Shown here: one piece after another, positions 49,522-58,136 of the stretch
How positions within the stretch are numbered: position 1 is the stretch's first letter
Layout: every line of letters starts with the position of its first letter
NCBI GenBank assembly: GCA_945861875.1
Contig: CAMAWC010000006.1
Coordinates: forward strand, 16,496-80,495
Source: Bordetella parapertussis
GTDB taxonomy: Bacteria; Pseudomonadota; Gammaproteobacteria; Burkholderiales; SG8-39
Direction of reading: 5' to 3'
Length of the DNA: 64,000 nt
The notes under the pieces: generated by a model
What the model was told of the DNA's origin: nothing
The model's input: only the letters and a program-made list of their open reading frames with translations
Databases searched by the model: none
Translations under genes and position numbers: made by a program

Positions 49522-49998
49522 ATGGGGTTGTTCATATCTGGGAAGGACCTGGTCACAGGCAGTGCGGCGGTCAATCTGCATTCAGGCAACATGAAAACAC
49601 TGTTCGTCTATGGGAACGAGGCGAATATGATGGTGGCGACGCGGTCGGCGGGTTATCACTCCAAGCCGCACAAGCACACCCCGGAGCAACTCAATTACGT
49701 GGTCGAGGGCGAGCTGTGGATATTCATCGAAGACGAGGGATATCACGTCAAGACCGGGGACTTCCTGCGCATCCCCGGCAATGCGCTTCACTGGGCCTGG
49801 AACCGCGGCAGCATCCCATGCACCATGGTCCAGGCGCATGCGCCTGTGCTTGCGCCGGAGGGGCGCGCCGGAACAATGGGATTGTTCGCTGACGGAGAAA
49901 TCCCGCGCGTGAACAAGTCGCCGCTGGCCGAATCGGTGGACGCGGATGTCGAAACGGTGGAGCGCAGGGTGTTTGCGCGCCACGGCATAAAGTTCTGA
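49522..49998 (+). CDS. Cupin-domain protein
   Basis: The 158-residue single-cupin protein has a full metal-binding motif: HKHTPEQLNYVVEG with His50, His52 and Glu55, and His90 in GDFLRIPGNALHWAW. It is therefore likely to bind a divalent metal, unlike the cupin at 33906. TAGGAGAAACAC precedes the ATG. It lies 10 bp before the first permease of module 2 and probably heads that operon; the 142-bp gap after the LysR gene would hold its promoter. It may isomerise, oxygenate or sense the imported compound. Confidence 0.82.
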   Translation: MGLFISGKDLVTGSAAVNLHSGNMKTLFVYGNEANMMVATRSAGYHSKPHKHTPEQLNYVVEGELWIFIEDEGYHVKTGDFLRIPGNALHWAWNRGSIPCTMVQAHAPVLAPEGRAGTMGLFADGEIPRVNKSPLAESVDADVETVERRVFARHGIKF

Positions 49999-50008
49999 GC
50001 GGTTCTGG

Positions 50009-50911
50009 GTGAGCATAGCGACCCAAGTGCAGGATGATATGTTGCCGATAGGAGCAGGCAAACCACGGTGGTTTGCCGCTCTGCCGGGCATTGGTTGGTT
50101 GCTGCTGTTCACTTTGGTGCCCCTGCTCCTGATGCTGTTGATCTCATTCTGGACGTCCACCATATTCGGCCTTCGTGCCGACTGGACGTTGCGAAACTGG
50201 ACGCGCCTGTTTAGCACACCGGTGTATTTCGATCTGCTGTTCAAGACGGTTCGCATCGCATTTCTCACCACGCTGGTCACACTGGTGCTGTCGTACCCGA
50301 TCGCGCTGTTCCTTGCGCGCACGTCCGGTTTCGTCAAGACGATCGCCATCGTCATGCTGTTCCTGCCATTCTGGATAGGCTATGTGGTGCGGACCTTCGC
50401 GTGGCTGCCGATACTTGGTCGCACGGGCTTGCTTAACCAGGGACTCTTGGCTATTGGCATTATCGACACGCCGGTGGAGTGGTTTCTTTACAACGAGGCG
50501 GCGGTATACCTTGGCCTCGTCTACGTCTACCTGCTCTTTATGGTGTTGCCGATTTTCCTGTCACTCGATCGTATTGACCACTCGTTGATTGAAGCTGCAA
50601 TCGACTTGCACGCGACGCCGTTCGCGGTGCTGCGCCATGTGCTGCTGCCGCTGAGCTTCCCCGGCGTCCTGTCCGGCTGCATCATGGTGTTTCTGCTGAC
50701 CCTGGGTGCTTATGTCACGCCGGCGCTGTTGGGCGGGCCCTCTGGCATCATGTTTTCGAATGTCATTGCAACGCAGTTTCTCGCCGACAACAACTGGGCG
50801 ATGGGCTCCACGCTTTCGCTGCTGATGATGGCGCTGGTGTTCGCGGTGCTGATAGTGGCGGGGCGCAAGTTCGGCCTGCAAAGGGTGTTCATGTCAGCCA
50901 AGGGGCACTAA
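50009..50911 (+). CDS. ABC transporter permease, PotB type, module 2
   Basis: The 300-residue permease has six predicted helices, the EAA loop EAAIDLHATPFAVLRHVLLPLSF (about 194-216), and the TFAWLPILGRTGLLNQGLLA segment, parallel to the protein at 39946. GTG start 10 bp after the cupin stop, in a run with no room for a promoter. The next permease begins one base after its stop. Substrate specificity is set by the binding protein at 55877. Confidence 0.88.
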   Translation: MSIATQVQDDMLPIGAGKPRWFAALPGIGWLLLFTLVPLLLMLLISFWTSTIFGLRADWTLRNWTRLFSTPVYFDLLFKTVRIAFLTTLVTLVLSYPIALFLARTSGFVKTIAIVMLFLPFWIGYVVRTFAWLPILGRTGLLNQGLLAIGIIDTPVEWFLYNEAAVYLGLVYVYLLFMVLPIFLSLDRIDHSLIEAAIDLHATPFAVLRHVLLPLSFPGVLSGCIMVFLLTLGAYVTPALLGGPSGIMFSNVIATQFLADNNWAMGSTLSLLMMALVFAVLIVAGRKFGLQRVFMSAKGH

Positions 50912-50912
50912 C

Positions 50913-51722
50913 ATGGCAAGCCAACGCGACGCGAAGGGCATTTCCGGTCTGCTGGTCGGCTATGCGCTCGTGATATACCTGTTTCTGTATGCGCCCATCG
51001 TCACGGTGATCGTGTTGTCGTTCAACGACTCCCAGATCGTCGGGTTTCCGTGGAAGGGCTTCACGATGAAGTGGTTCTGGGTGGTGTTCACCAACCCGGA
51101 GTTATTGCGCGCCACAGCCAACAGTCTGCTGCTCGGCGTCGCCAGTGCGGTCATCGCGACCGTGCTGGCGTTGTTGCTGGCGCTGGCATTCCGGCGCAAC
51201 CTGCCGTTCAAGGCGACGGTGTTCAACCTCATTCTGATTCCGATCATCGTTCCGGGCATCGTCGCCGGCGCGGTGCTGGTGGTGTTGTTTGGTCTGTTCA
51301 AGGTCGAACTGTCGTTGTGGACCAGCGTGCTGTGCGCCCACGTGACGTTCGTGTTGCCGTTCGCATTCCTCAACCTGCATCCGCGGCTGCACAATTTCGA
51401 CTCGACGCTGGAAGAGGCGGCCGAGGACCTGGGGGCGAGCCCTGCGATGGTGCAGCGGGAAGTCGTGCTGCCAATTATCCGCCCGGGCATCATCGCGGCG
51501 TTCCTGTTCGCATTCTCTTTGTCGTTCGATGAGTTCGTGCGTACACTGCTGCTGACCGGTTTTGACCGGACACTGCCGGTGCAGTTCTGGTACATGATCG
51601 TCGAGACGCTTGCGCCGGAAGCCCCTGCGATGGCGGTGCTTATCATCGTCATATCGGTGATCAGTTCGCTCGCCGGATTCGCCTTTTCCAACCGGTCCTC
51701 CAAGACGGAACCCAGTACATGA
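50913..51722 (+). CDS. ABC transporter permease, PotC type, module 2
   Basis: The 269-residue permease has FLYAPIVTVIVLSFND near the start, WKGFTMKWFWVVF, the EAA loop EEAAEDLGASPAMVQREV (about 167-184) and FAFSLSFDEFVRTLLLTGFD. It parallels the protein at 40830. Its ATG lies immediately after the preceding stop and its TGA overlaps the HyuB start by four bases (ATGA), so transport and enzyme genes are translationally coupled in this module. Confidence 0.88.
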   Translation: MASQRDAKGISGLLVGYALVIYLFLYAPIVTVIVLSFNDSQIVGFPWKGFTMKWFWVVFTNPELLRATANSLLLGVASAVIATVLALLLALAFRRNLPFKATVFNLILIPIIVPGIVAGAVLVVLFGLFKVELSLWTSVLCAHVTFVLPFAFLNLHPRLHNFDSTLEEAAEDLGASPAMVQREVVLPIIRPGIIAAFLFAFSLSFDEFVRTLLLTGFDRTLPVQFWYMIVETLAPEAPAMAVLIIVISVISSLAGFAFSNRSSKTEPST

Positions 51723-53779
51723 AAAAACCGAGCCATGCAGGCGGCACCGGCCAAGCCGACCCGATCGCCCTGCAGGTGTTCCAGCAACGCCTGATTGGCA
51801 TCGTGCGCGAGATGCGTGCGACCATGATCCATTCGGCGTTTTCAGCGGCTATCTGCGAGCTCTACGACCTGTCTTGCGCCATCCTCAGCGCCAAGGGCGA
51901 ACTCGTCGTGCAATCCGAAGACAATCCGCAGCACATCTTCCCGCTGTTGTGGTCGGCGCAGGAGATCATCCGCCAGTACGGCGAGGACATTCGTCCGGAT
52001 GACGTGTTCCTGCATAACGACCCTTATGAGGGTGGCACCCACCTGAACGACATCGCGGTCATCGTGCCGTTCTTTTTCGAGGGTCGCCTGGTGTGCTTCC
52101 CGGTTGTGCGCGCGCACTGGGAGGACGTCGGTGGGGCGATACACGGCAGCATCTCAGGACAGAATAAGGAAATTTTCCAGGAAGGCGTGCGTATCCCGCT
52201 GACGCGCCTGAAGGCCGGGTCGCCTGAATTCGCCGCATTCTTGAAGCTGCTCTACGCCAACATGCGTATCCCGCACGAGCGGGAGGGCGACTTCCTCGCG
52301 ATGGTGGGTACCAGCGAGGTTGCGCGCCGGCGGCTTGAGGTCGTCATGCAGCGCTATGGCGTCAATGGCGCGCTCACCTTTGTCGAAGCACTGCTTGACC
52401 AGGAGGAGCGCCGCATGGCGGCAAAGCTGCGCAACCTCTCGGATGGAACATTTTCGTTCGAGTGCTATCTTGACCCGCGCCCCGACCTGGGCATTGCACA
52501 GCGCATCTGCGCGCGTGTCAGCGTCAAGGGCGCGCAGATTTCGGTCGACTTTGACGGCTCCAGCCCGCAAAGCGAGGGCCCGTTCAACATCGGGCCTTCC
52601 GGCGCGCCGACTGGTGTTTTCATGATTCTGAAGTCCTTGGTCGACCCGGACGGGCCGGTGAACTCCGGTAGTTTCCGGCCGATCAGCATCAGCGCGCCGC
52701 AGGGGTCCTTCCTCAACGCGACCTATCCGGCTGCGGTCGGCGCGATGGGCGATGTGCGCCGCAGCCTCGAATCGGCGGTGATGGCGGCGCTGGCGGCGGT
52801 AATGCCCGATCGGGTCACCGGCGACAACAAGGGCACCTCCAACCAGTTGCTCGTCGGCGGTCTGCGTCCCGATTCCAACCGCGTCTGGCTCCTCTATGAG
52901 GCGCCTGCTGGCGGCACTGGCGGATTCGAGGGTGGGGACGGCAACTCAGCACTACGAACCTTTGCCGAAGGCGACTTCACCGCAGTGCAGCCGATCGAGG
53001 CGATCGAGCAGAAATTTCCGCTGCGCATCGAGGAATGCAGTCTGCGCGAGGACTCGGCCGGCGACGGGCGTTTCCGCGGCGGACTCGGCATGCGCCGCGT
53101 CATCCGCTTGCTGACCAAGCAGGGCAGCCTGTCTTGCGTATCAGACAAGAACATCATTCCGCCCTATGGTCTGTTTGGTGGAACATCGGGACGGCAGAAT
53201 TCGGTGAAGGTGCTGCGCAAAGGCAAGCTCCTGCATCCGTCGCGCGCACCCGGTAAGGTCGCGAACTTCCCGCTTCAGGCCGACGACCAGGTGGTGTTCG
53301 AGACTAGCGGCGGCGGCGGTTTCGGCGATCCGCTGCAGCGGGATCCGACACGTGTAATGGAAGATTTGCACCTGGGATACATCGACCGGGATCACGCACG
53401 CAACGTCTATGGCGTGGTGCTCAAGCGCGGCGCACTGGACCTTGCGGCCACGCAGCGCCGGCGCGCCGCTATCGATAAGGCGAGGGTGCGCCTGGTGCTG
53501 CAGAAAAAGAAAGTGCCGGATAGCGTCCTTGGCCTGCCGGCAGCGCTGGTCCACCCGGCGACCGCCAGACGTGCGGGCCTGCGGGGGGGCGACATAGGCG
53601 AACTGCTGCTCGTTGGGTCGCCGGTCGCTCCGGTACGTGTGGTTATTGCGACGGCCGCTTCTGCGTCACGCACGGCTATCGGCGTTGGTGCCGAGCTGGT
53701 CGGTTTTTGCAAGTGGCGCGCGGGTGCCACGCTGATGCTGCGCGGTCTGCCGGCACAGGTTGCGGCGCTCAGTTCCTAG
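51719..53779 (+). CDS. HyuB-family subunit (hydantoinase B / oxoprolinase), module 2
   Basis: The 686-residue paralogue of the protein at 44154 has the same landmarks: FQQRLIGIVREMRATM, SEDNPQHIFPLLW, HNDPYEGGTHLNDIA (about 98-112), NIGPSGAPTGVFMILKSLV and GGGGFGDPLQRDP. It overlaps the upstream permease and is eight bases from HyuA. The C-terminal 80 residues are divergent from module 1. The extra direct coupling to transport genes suggests that its substrate is the compound imported by this module. Confidence 0.88.
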   Translation: MKKPSHAGGTGQADPIALQVFQQRLIGIVREMRATMIHSAFSAAICELYDLSCAILSAKGELVVQSEDNPQHIFPLLWSAQEIIRQYGEDIRPDDVFLHNDPYEGGTHLNDIAVIVPFFFEGRLVCFPVVRAHWEDVGGAIHGSISGQNKEIFQEGVRIPLTRLKAGSPEFAAFLKLLYANMRIPHEREGDFLAMVGTSEVARRRLEVVMQRYGVNGALTFVEALLDQEERRMAAKLRNLSDGTFSFECYLDPRPDLGIAQRICARVSVKGAQISVDFDGSSPQSEGPFNIGPSGAPTGVFMILKSLVDPDGPVNSGSFRPISISAPQGSFLNATYPAAVGAMGDVRRSLESAVMAALAAVMPDRVTGDNKGTSNQLLVGGLRPDSNRVWLLYEAPAGGTGGFEGGDGNSALRTFAEGDFTAVQPIEAIEQKFPLRIEECSLREDSAGDGRFRGGLGMRRVIRLLTKQGSLSCVSDKNIIPPYGLFGGTSGRQNSVKVLRKGKLLHPSRAPGKVANFPLQADDQVVFETSGGGGFGDPLQRDPTRVMEDLHLGYIDRDHARNVYGVVLKRGALDLAATQRRRAAIDKARVRLVLQKKKVPDSVLGLPAALVHPATARRAGLRGGDIGELLLVGSPVAPVRVVIATAASASRTAIGVGAELVGFCKWRAGATLMLRGLPAQVAALSS

Positions 53780-53787
53780 GAAGCAAC

Positions 53788-55821
53788 ATGCAGATACTTG
53801 GCGTTGACATTGGCGGCACTTTTACCGATCTCGTTTTGTTCGATTCGGCAACCGGTACGGTGCGTACCGCCAAAGTGCCTTCTGTTCCGGGACGGCAGTG
53901 GGAAGGCCTGGATGCAGGCCTTGAAGCGCTTCACGTTGATGCGGCTCAACTCGCCGTTGTAGTTCACGGCACCACTGTTGCGACCAATGCGGTACTCGAA
54001 GGCAAGGGTGTACGTACTGCACTGGTGACCACGAAGGGATTTCGCGATTCCCTTGAAATCGGACGCTGCATGCGCCTCACGCCGGGCAGCCTCTTTCAGA
54101 CCCGCTACCGGCGGCCTGCGCCGTTGGTGCCGCGTGACCGCCGGCTGGAACTGTGCGAGCGCATTGGTGCCGCCGGCGATGTCATCCATCGAGCCGCTGA
54201 GCCAGACCTCAAGGCGTTGGCTGCGGCGTTGCGTGGTATTGATGCCGAGGCCATCGCAGTCTGCTTCATCAATTCCTATGCCAATCCGGCGCACGAGAAG
54301 CAGGTAGCACGGTACCTTGCACGCGCAGGAATCAAGACGCCGGTCTACCTTTCGCACGAGATTTCGCCCGAATACCGCGAATACGAGCGGCTTTCGACAA
54401 CAGTGATCAACGCCTCGATCAGCCCCATCCTGGACCGCTATTTGAAGGCGTTTGAGGATACGCTGCGCAAGCGCAATTTTGGCGGCTCACTGTTCATCAT
54501 GGCGTCCAACGGTGGCACCATTCCGCGCAAGGAGGCGGCACGTTCGGGCGCTCAAACGATACTGTCTGGCCCGGTTGGTGGTATTCGCGGCGCTATGTTG
54601 GTGGCCGCCACCATCGGGCGGCCTAAAATCATCACGCTAGACATCGGAGGTACCAGCACAGACGTTGCGCTGATTGACGGTGCCGAGCCGATGATGGCTA
54701 GCAATACCATCATCAATGGTTATCCGCTGCGCTTACCCCAACTTAATATTGTCACGGTCGGCGCCGGTGGTGGCAGTCTCGCCAAGGTCGACGAGGGTGG
54801 CGGCGTCGATGTCGGGCCCGAGAGCTCTGGCGCACAGCCGGGCCCCGCCTGTTACGGGCGGGGCAACGAACAGCCGACGGTCACCGATGCCAACCTGCTG
54901 CTCGGACGTCTCGGCGATAGCCTCATTGGCGGCGCGATGCGCCTCAAGCCGGCATTGGCCGAAAAGGCGATCTCTCGCATGGCGGTAAAAGCGCGTATGC
55001 CTGCGCTGCGTCTTGCCGAGGGGATCATCGAAATCGCCGTGGCGCGCATGGCCAATGCCATTCGCGAAGTGTCGGTGCAGCAGGGCGCCGACCCAAGGGA
55101 GTTTGTGCTTTGCGCGTTCGGCGGCGCAGGGCCGCTACACGCGTGCGCAGTCGCCGTGGAGCTGAGCATCGACGAAGTTATAGTGCCCCCGTACCCTGGG
55201 CATGTCTGTGCCTACGGATTGCTTGCTTCGGACTTGCGCCGCGATGCGGTTCGCACATGGTTCCATCCGCTCGCCGGCATTAAGCCGCGCGATCTGCTGG
55301 CCGAGCTAGAAAAAGATGCCGCATCAATGCGTTCTGCCCTGGCCGAGGCCGGCTGGCCGGCTGGCGGTGAGACGCTCGCATATTCGCTGGATCTGCGCTA
55401 TTCCGGTCAGGCGTTTGAAGTGACCGTGAAGCTCCGCGAAGCTTCGAAGGCGGGTGTGGCCGCGTTACCGGCGGATTTTGCGGCACGTCACGAGGAACTG
55501 TTCGGGCACCGCCACGAGCGGCCGATCGAGATCGTCAACTTGCGCGTTGCGGCCACGGCGGCGCCGGCTACCCGCTTCAAGCTGATGCCAAGTGCGTCCG
55601 CCGCCGCCGCACCGGCACCCGCGGCGGCACGCCGACTCTATGAGCAGGGACACTGGATAGAATGTCCGGTATATGAACGAGACAGCCTGATCCGCAAGCA
55701 TATTGTGGCCGGACCGGCAATAATCGAGGAAACTGGCTCGACAACCTATGTGCCGAGCGGATGGAAGGCGATCGTCGAAGACAATCTCGCGCTTGTACTG
55801 ACGTTCGCGAAGAAAATGTAG
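53788..55821 (+). CDS. HyuA-family subunit (hydantoinase A / oxoprolinase), module 2
   Basis: The 677-residue partner has DIGGTFTDLVLFD (7-19), HGTTVATNAVLEGKG, DIGGTSTDVALI (about 284-295), GAGGGSLAKVDEGG, and FVLCAFGGAGPLHACAVAVEL. AGGAAGCAAC precedes ATG 53788; the frame is open further back into hyuB but without similarity. It is followed, 55 bp on, by the binding protein, so module order differs from module 1, where binding protein and ATPase come before the enzyme. Confidence 0.88.
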   Translation: MQILGVDIGGTFTDLVLFDSATGTVRTAKVPSVPGRQWEGLDAGLEALHVDAAQLAVVVHGTTVATNAVLEGKGVRTALVTTKGFRDSLEIGRCMRLTPGSLFQTRYRRPAPLVPRDRRLELCERIGAAGDVIHRAAEPDLKALAAALRGIDAEAIAVCFINSYANPAHEKQVARYLARAGIKTPVYLSHEISPEYREYERLSTTVINASISPILDRYLKAFEDTLRKRNFGGSLFIMASNGGTIPRKEAARSGAQTILSGPVGGIRGAMLVAATIGRPKIITLDIGGTSTDVALIDGAEPMMASNTIINGYPLRLPQLNIVTVGAGGGSLAKVDEGGGVDVGPESSGAQPGPACYGRGNEQPTVTDANLLLGRLGDSLIGGAMRLKPALAEKAISRMAVKARMPALRLAEGIIEIAVARMANAIREVSVQQGADPREFVLCAFGGAGPLHACAVAVELSIDEVIVPPYPGHVCAYGLLASDLRRDAVRTWFHPLAGIKPRDLLAELEKDAASMRSALAEAGWPAGGETLAYSLDLRYSGQAFEVTVKLREASKAGVAALPADFAARHEELFGHRHERPIEIVNLRVAATAAPATRFKLMPSASAAAAPAPAAARRLYEQGHWIECPVYERDSLIRKHIVAGPAIIEETGSTTYVPSGWKAIVEDNLALVLTFAKKM

Positions 55822-55876
55822 GCATCCAGTGGGACATCGCGGCACCAAGCCTCACAACCTAGACAGGAGAGACATT

Positions 55877-56986
55877 ATGAGCAAAAGGTGTGAATCGTTC
55901 ATGCAGGGATTATCACGTCGTGAGTTTGTTCGTCTGGGTGGTTCATCCGCCCTGCTGGCGGCGGCCGGCTCCATGTGGCCCAACCTGACTCATGCGGCAA
56001 GCACGCTTGACGTGCTGATGGCGCCTTCGCCGGTCCGCCCCGAATTGCTGGAAATTTTCGAGAAGCAGACCGGCATCAAGGTTCGCCCCGCTCCGTATGT
56101 TTCGCCGATCGACACGATGGGCAAGTTGCTCTCAGGCAGTTCGCGCTTTGGCGTGATGAATACGCTGAGCGACCTGGTGCGCCCGGCGTTATCCGAGGCG
56201 GTTGACAGGAATCTGCTGTTGCCTTGGGACGTGACACAGGTGCCCAATAGCAAGAGCCTCGCAAATCTTTTCAAGCCGGACGTCATGACCAAGGGCGGCA
56301 AAACATATTCAATGCCGATCTACTGGGGCTATAACGCGGTACTGTATAACCGTAAGTTCATCCCGGACACCGAGCCGCTCACGAATTCCTGGGGTCTGCT
56401 GTTCGACGACAAGTTCAAGGGTCGCGTCGCCATTCGGGACGACGCGCATGAGTCAATTCACATGACAGCGCTTTACATGGGTAACAAGCAGCCGCTAGAG
56501 ATGGAGCGCGCCGACCTCAAGGAGGTGGTGAAATTCCTGGTCAGCAAGAAGCGCAATTTCCGTGCTGTGTGGTCAAAGTTTGCCGAGGCAGTCCAGTTGA
56601 TGTCTTCAAACGAGGTGCATGCCATGTTCGGCTGGCTGCTGATGCGCAAGACATTGCAGCAACAGGGCATGGATATTGTGGGTAATCATCCCAAGGAAGG
56701 TTTGCTGTGGTGGGTCCATGCCGCATTTATTCCGCAAAACGCGCCTAATCCTGAGGACTCCTACAAACTGCTCAACTTCCTGTTGAGCGCGGAGTACGGA
56801 GCCAAGCTGACCCAGATGGCCGGTGTGCTCTCGACCTCCCAACTGGCAAAGGACAGCTTTTCGGCGGCCGACCAGAAACTGCACGGCTACGACATCCTGG
56901 AAAGAGGCGGACCGATGGTCCGCCTCGGGCTCCCTAAACGCATGGACTTATGGCTCGAGGCGTGGGCTGAATTCAAGGCAGCCTGA
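55877..56986 (+). CDS. ABC transporter substrate-binding protein, PotD-like, Tat-exported
   Basis: The 369-residue protein has a clear twin-arginine signal (LSRREFVRLGG, about 13-23, then a hydrophobic region ending THAAS). The mature start STLDVLMAP parallels the protein at 41711. Class features include YWGYNAVLYNRKFIPD, and NSWGLLFDDKFKGRVAIRD. AGGAGAGACATT precedes ATG 55877. The Tat leader suggests folding, or ligand/cofactor acquisition, before export. The ATPase follows after 3 bp. Confidence 0.87.
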   Translation: MSKRCESFMQGLSRREFVRLGGSSALLAAAGSMWPNLTHAASTLDVLMAPSPVRPELLEIFEKQTGIKVRPAPYVSPIDTMGKLLSGSSRFGVMNTLSDLVRPALSEAVDRNLLLPWDVTQVPNSKSLANLFKPDVMTKGGKTYSMPIYWGYNAVLYNRKFIPDTEPLTNSWGLLFDDKFKGRVAIRDDAHESIHMTALYMGNKQPLEMERADLKEVVKFLVSKKRNFRAVWSKFAEAVQLMSSNEVHAMFGWLLMRKTLQQQGMDIVGNHPKEGLLWWVHAAFIPQNAPNPEDSYKLLNFLLSAEYGAKLTQMAGVLSTSQLAKDSFSAADQKLHGYDILERGGPMVRLGLPKRMDLWLEAWAEFKAA

Positions 56987-56989
56987 CGC

Positions 56990-58087
56990 ATGCAGCCTGT
57001 AACAGCCGCCGTCGAAGTCGAGGCAGTGTCACGCCGCTTTGGCGCGACGCTGGCGGTCGACCGGGTATCCCTTTCGGTCGCCCCGGGCGAGTTTGTTTCG
57101 CTGCTGGGTCCAAGCGGCTGCGGTAAGACGACCCTGTTGCGATTGATCGGCGGTTTCGAGACGCCCGACAGCGGACGCATCCGCATCCTCGGCATCGACG
57201 CCACGGACACGCCGCCGCACCAGCGCCGCACCAATATGGTGTTTCAGCACCTTGCGCTGTTTCCGCATCGTAACGTCGCGGAGAACATCGGTTTTGGTCT
57301 CAGGATGCGTCGCGTGCCGCCGGCGGAAATCGCAATGCGGGTACGTAAAGCGCTGGAGATGGTCCGTCTCGAAGGCTATGACGAGCGCCGTATCGACCAA
57401 ATAAGCGGAGGTCAGAAACAGCGCGTTGCCATAGCCCGTGCCATTATCAACGAGCCTTCTGTCCTGTTGCTTGACGAACCACTGGGTGCTCTGGACCTTC
57501 GCCTGCGCCTCGAGTTACAGGACGAATTGCGTCGTCTGCAGCGCTCCCTCGGCAGTCCGTTTATTTTCGTCACGCATGATCAGGGCGAGGCGATGGCGAT
57601 GTCGGACCGGATTGCGGTAATGAACGCCGGCCGTATTGAGCAGATCGGCACACCGGAGCAGATCTATTCGCAGCCGGCCAGCCGGTTTGTCGCGCAGTTC
57701 GTCGGGCACACCAACCTGCTCGATGGTGTTATCGACGAGGTCCTCGGGTCGGGTCGTTACATTGTAATCGGCGGGGGCCTGCGCATCGCCTGCCACGGGG
57801 CGACGGGCTTCGCCAAGGGTGCACCGGTCAGTCTATCGGTCAGGCAGGAGAACGTGGCTATCCGCCGCGAGCCGCTTTCCGATCCGGGCTGGGTTTCATT
57901 TCGGGGCGAAGTCCAGGACAAGGTGTTCATGGGCGCTTCAGTGCGTATCAAGGTTGCCGCAGAAGGCCAGACCACGCTTCTGTCCGAAACAGTCGCAGCG
58001 GCCGGGAATGCCGGTCTTGTGGTCGGAGACAAGGTGCAGATTGGGTGGCCGATTGCCGAGGCCCGTCTTTTCGAGCGCGGCGCCTGA
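56990..58087 (+). CDS. ABC transporter ATP-binding protein, PotA type, module 2
   Basis: The 365-residue ATPase has Walker A GPSGCGKTT (about 40-48), FQHLALFPHRNV, signature ISGGQKQRVAIARAI (about 138-152), Walker B LLLDEPLGALDL, THDQGEAMAMSDR, and a TOBE-type C-terminus. It completes the second importer and is the last gene of the same-strand run begun at 37198. It ends 48 bp before the opposing alcohol-dehydrogenase-like gene, with a hairpin between. Confidence 0.92.
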   Translation: MQPVTAAVEVEAVSRRFGATLAVDRVSLSVAPGEFVSLLGPSGCGKTTLLRLIGGFETPDSGRIRILGIDATDTPPHQRRTNMVFQHLALFPHRNVAENIGFGLRMRRVPPAEIAMRVRKALEMVRLEGYDERRIDQISGGQKQRVAIARAIINEPSVLLLDEPLGALDLRLRLELQDELRRLQRSLGSPFIFVTHDQGEAMAMSDRIAVMNAGRIEQIGTPEQIYSQPASRFVAQFVGHTNLLDGVIDEVLGSGRYIVIGGGLRIACHGATGFAKGAPVSLSVRQENVAIRREPLSDPGWVSFRGEVQDKVFMGASVRIKVAAEGQTTLLSETVAAAGNAGLVVGDKVQIGWPIAEARLFERGA

Positions 58088-58118
58088 CCCCCTTCAGCTG
58101 ACTAGTGACGGGAGCGGG

Positions 58119-58136
58119 GAGATAACCCGTTATCTC
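58119..58136. terminator. Hairpin between convergent genes
   Basis: GAGATAAC and GTTATCTC form an 8-bp perfect inverted repeat with a very tight loop, exactly between the ATPase stop and the opposing MDR-dehydrogenase stop. No long T-run follows, so bidirectional termination is only probable. Confidence 0.45.

Noticed and set aside
49488..49892. 134-codon frame overlapping the second cupin gene
   Set aside because: Out of frame with the cupin, no ribosome site or motif; the cupin frame has the full HxH motif.
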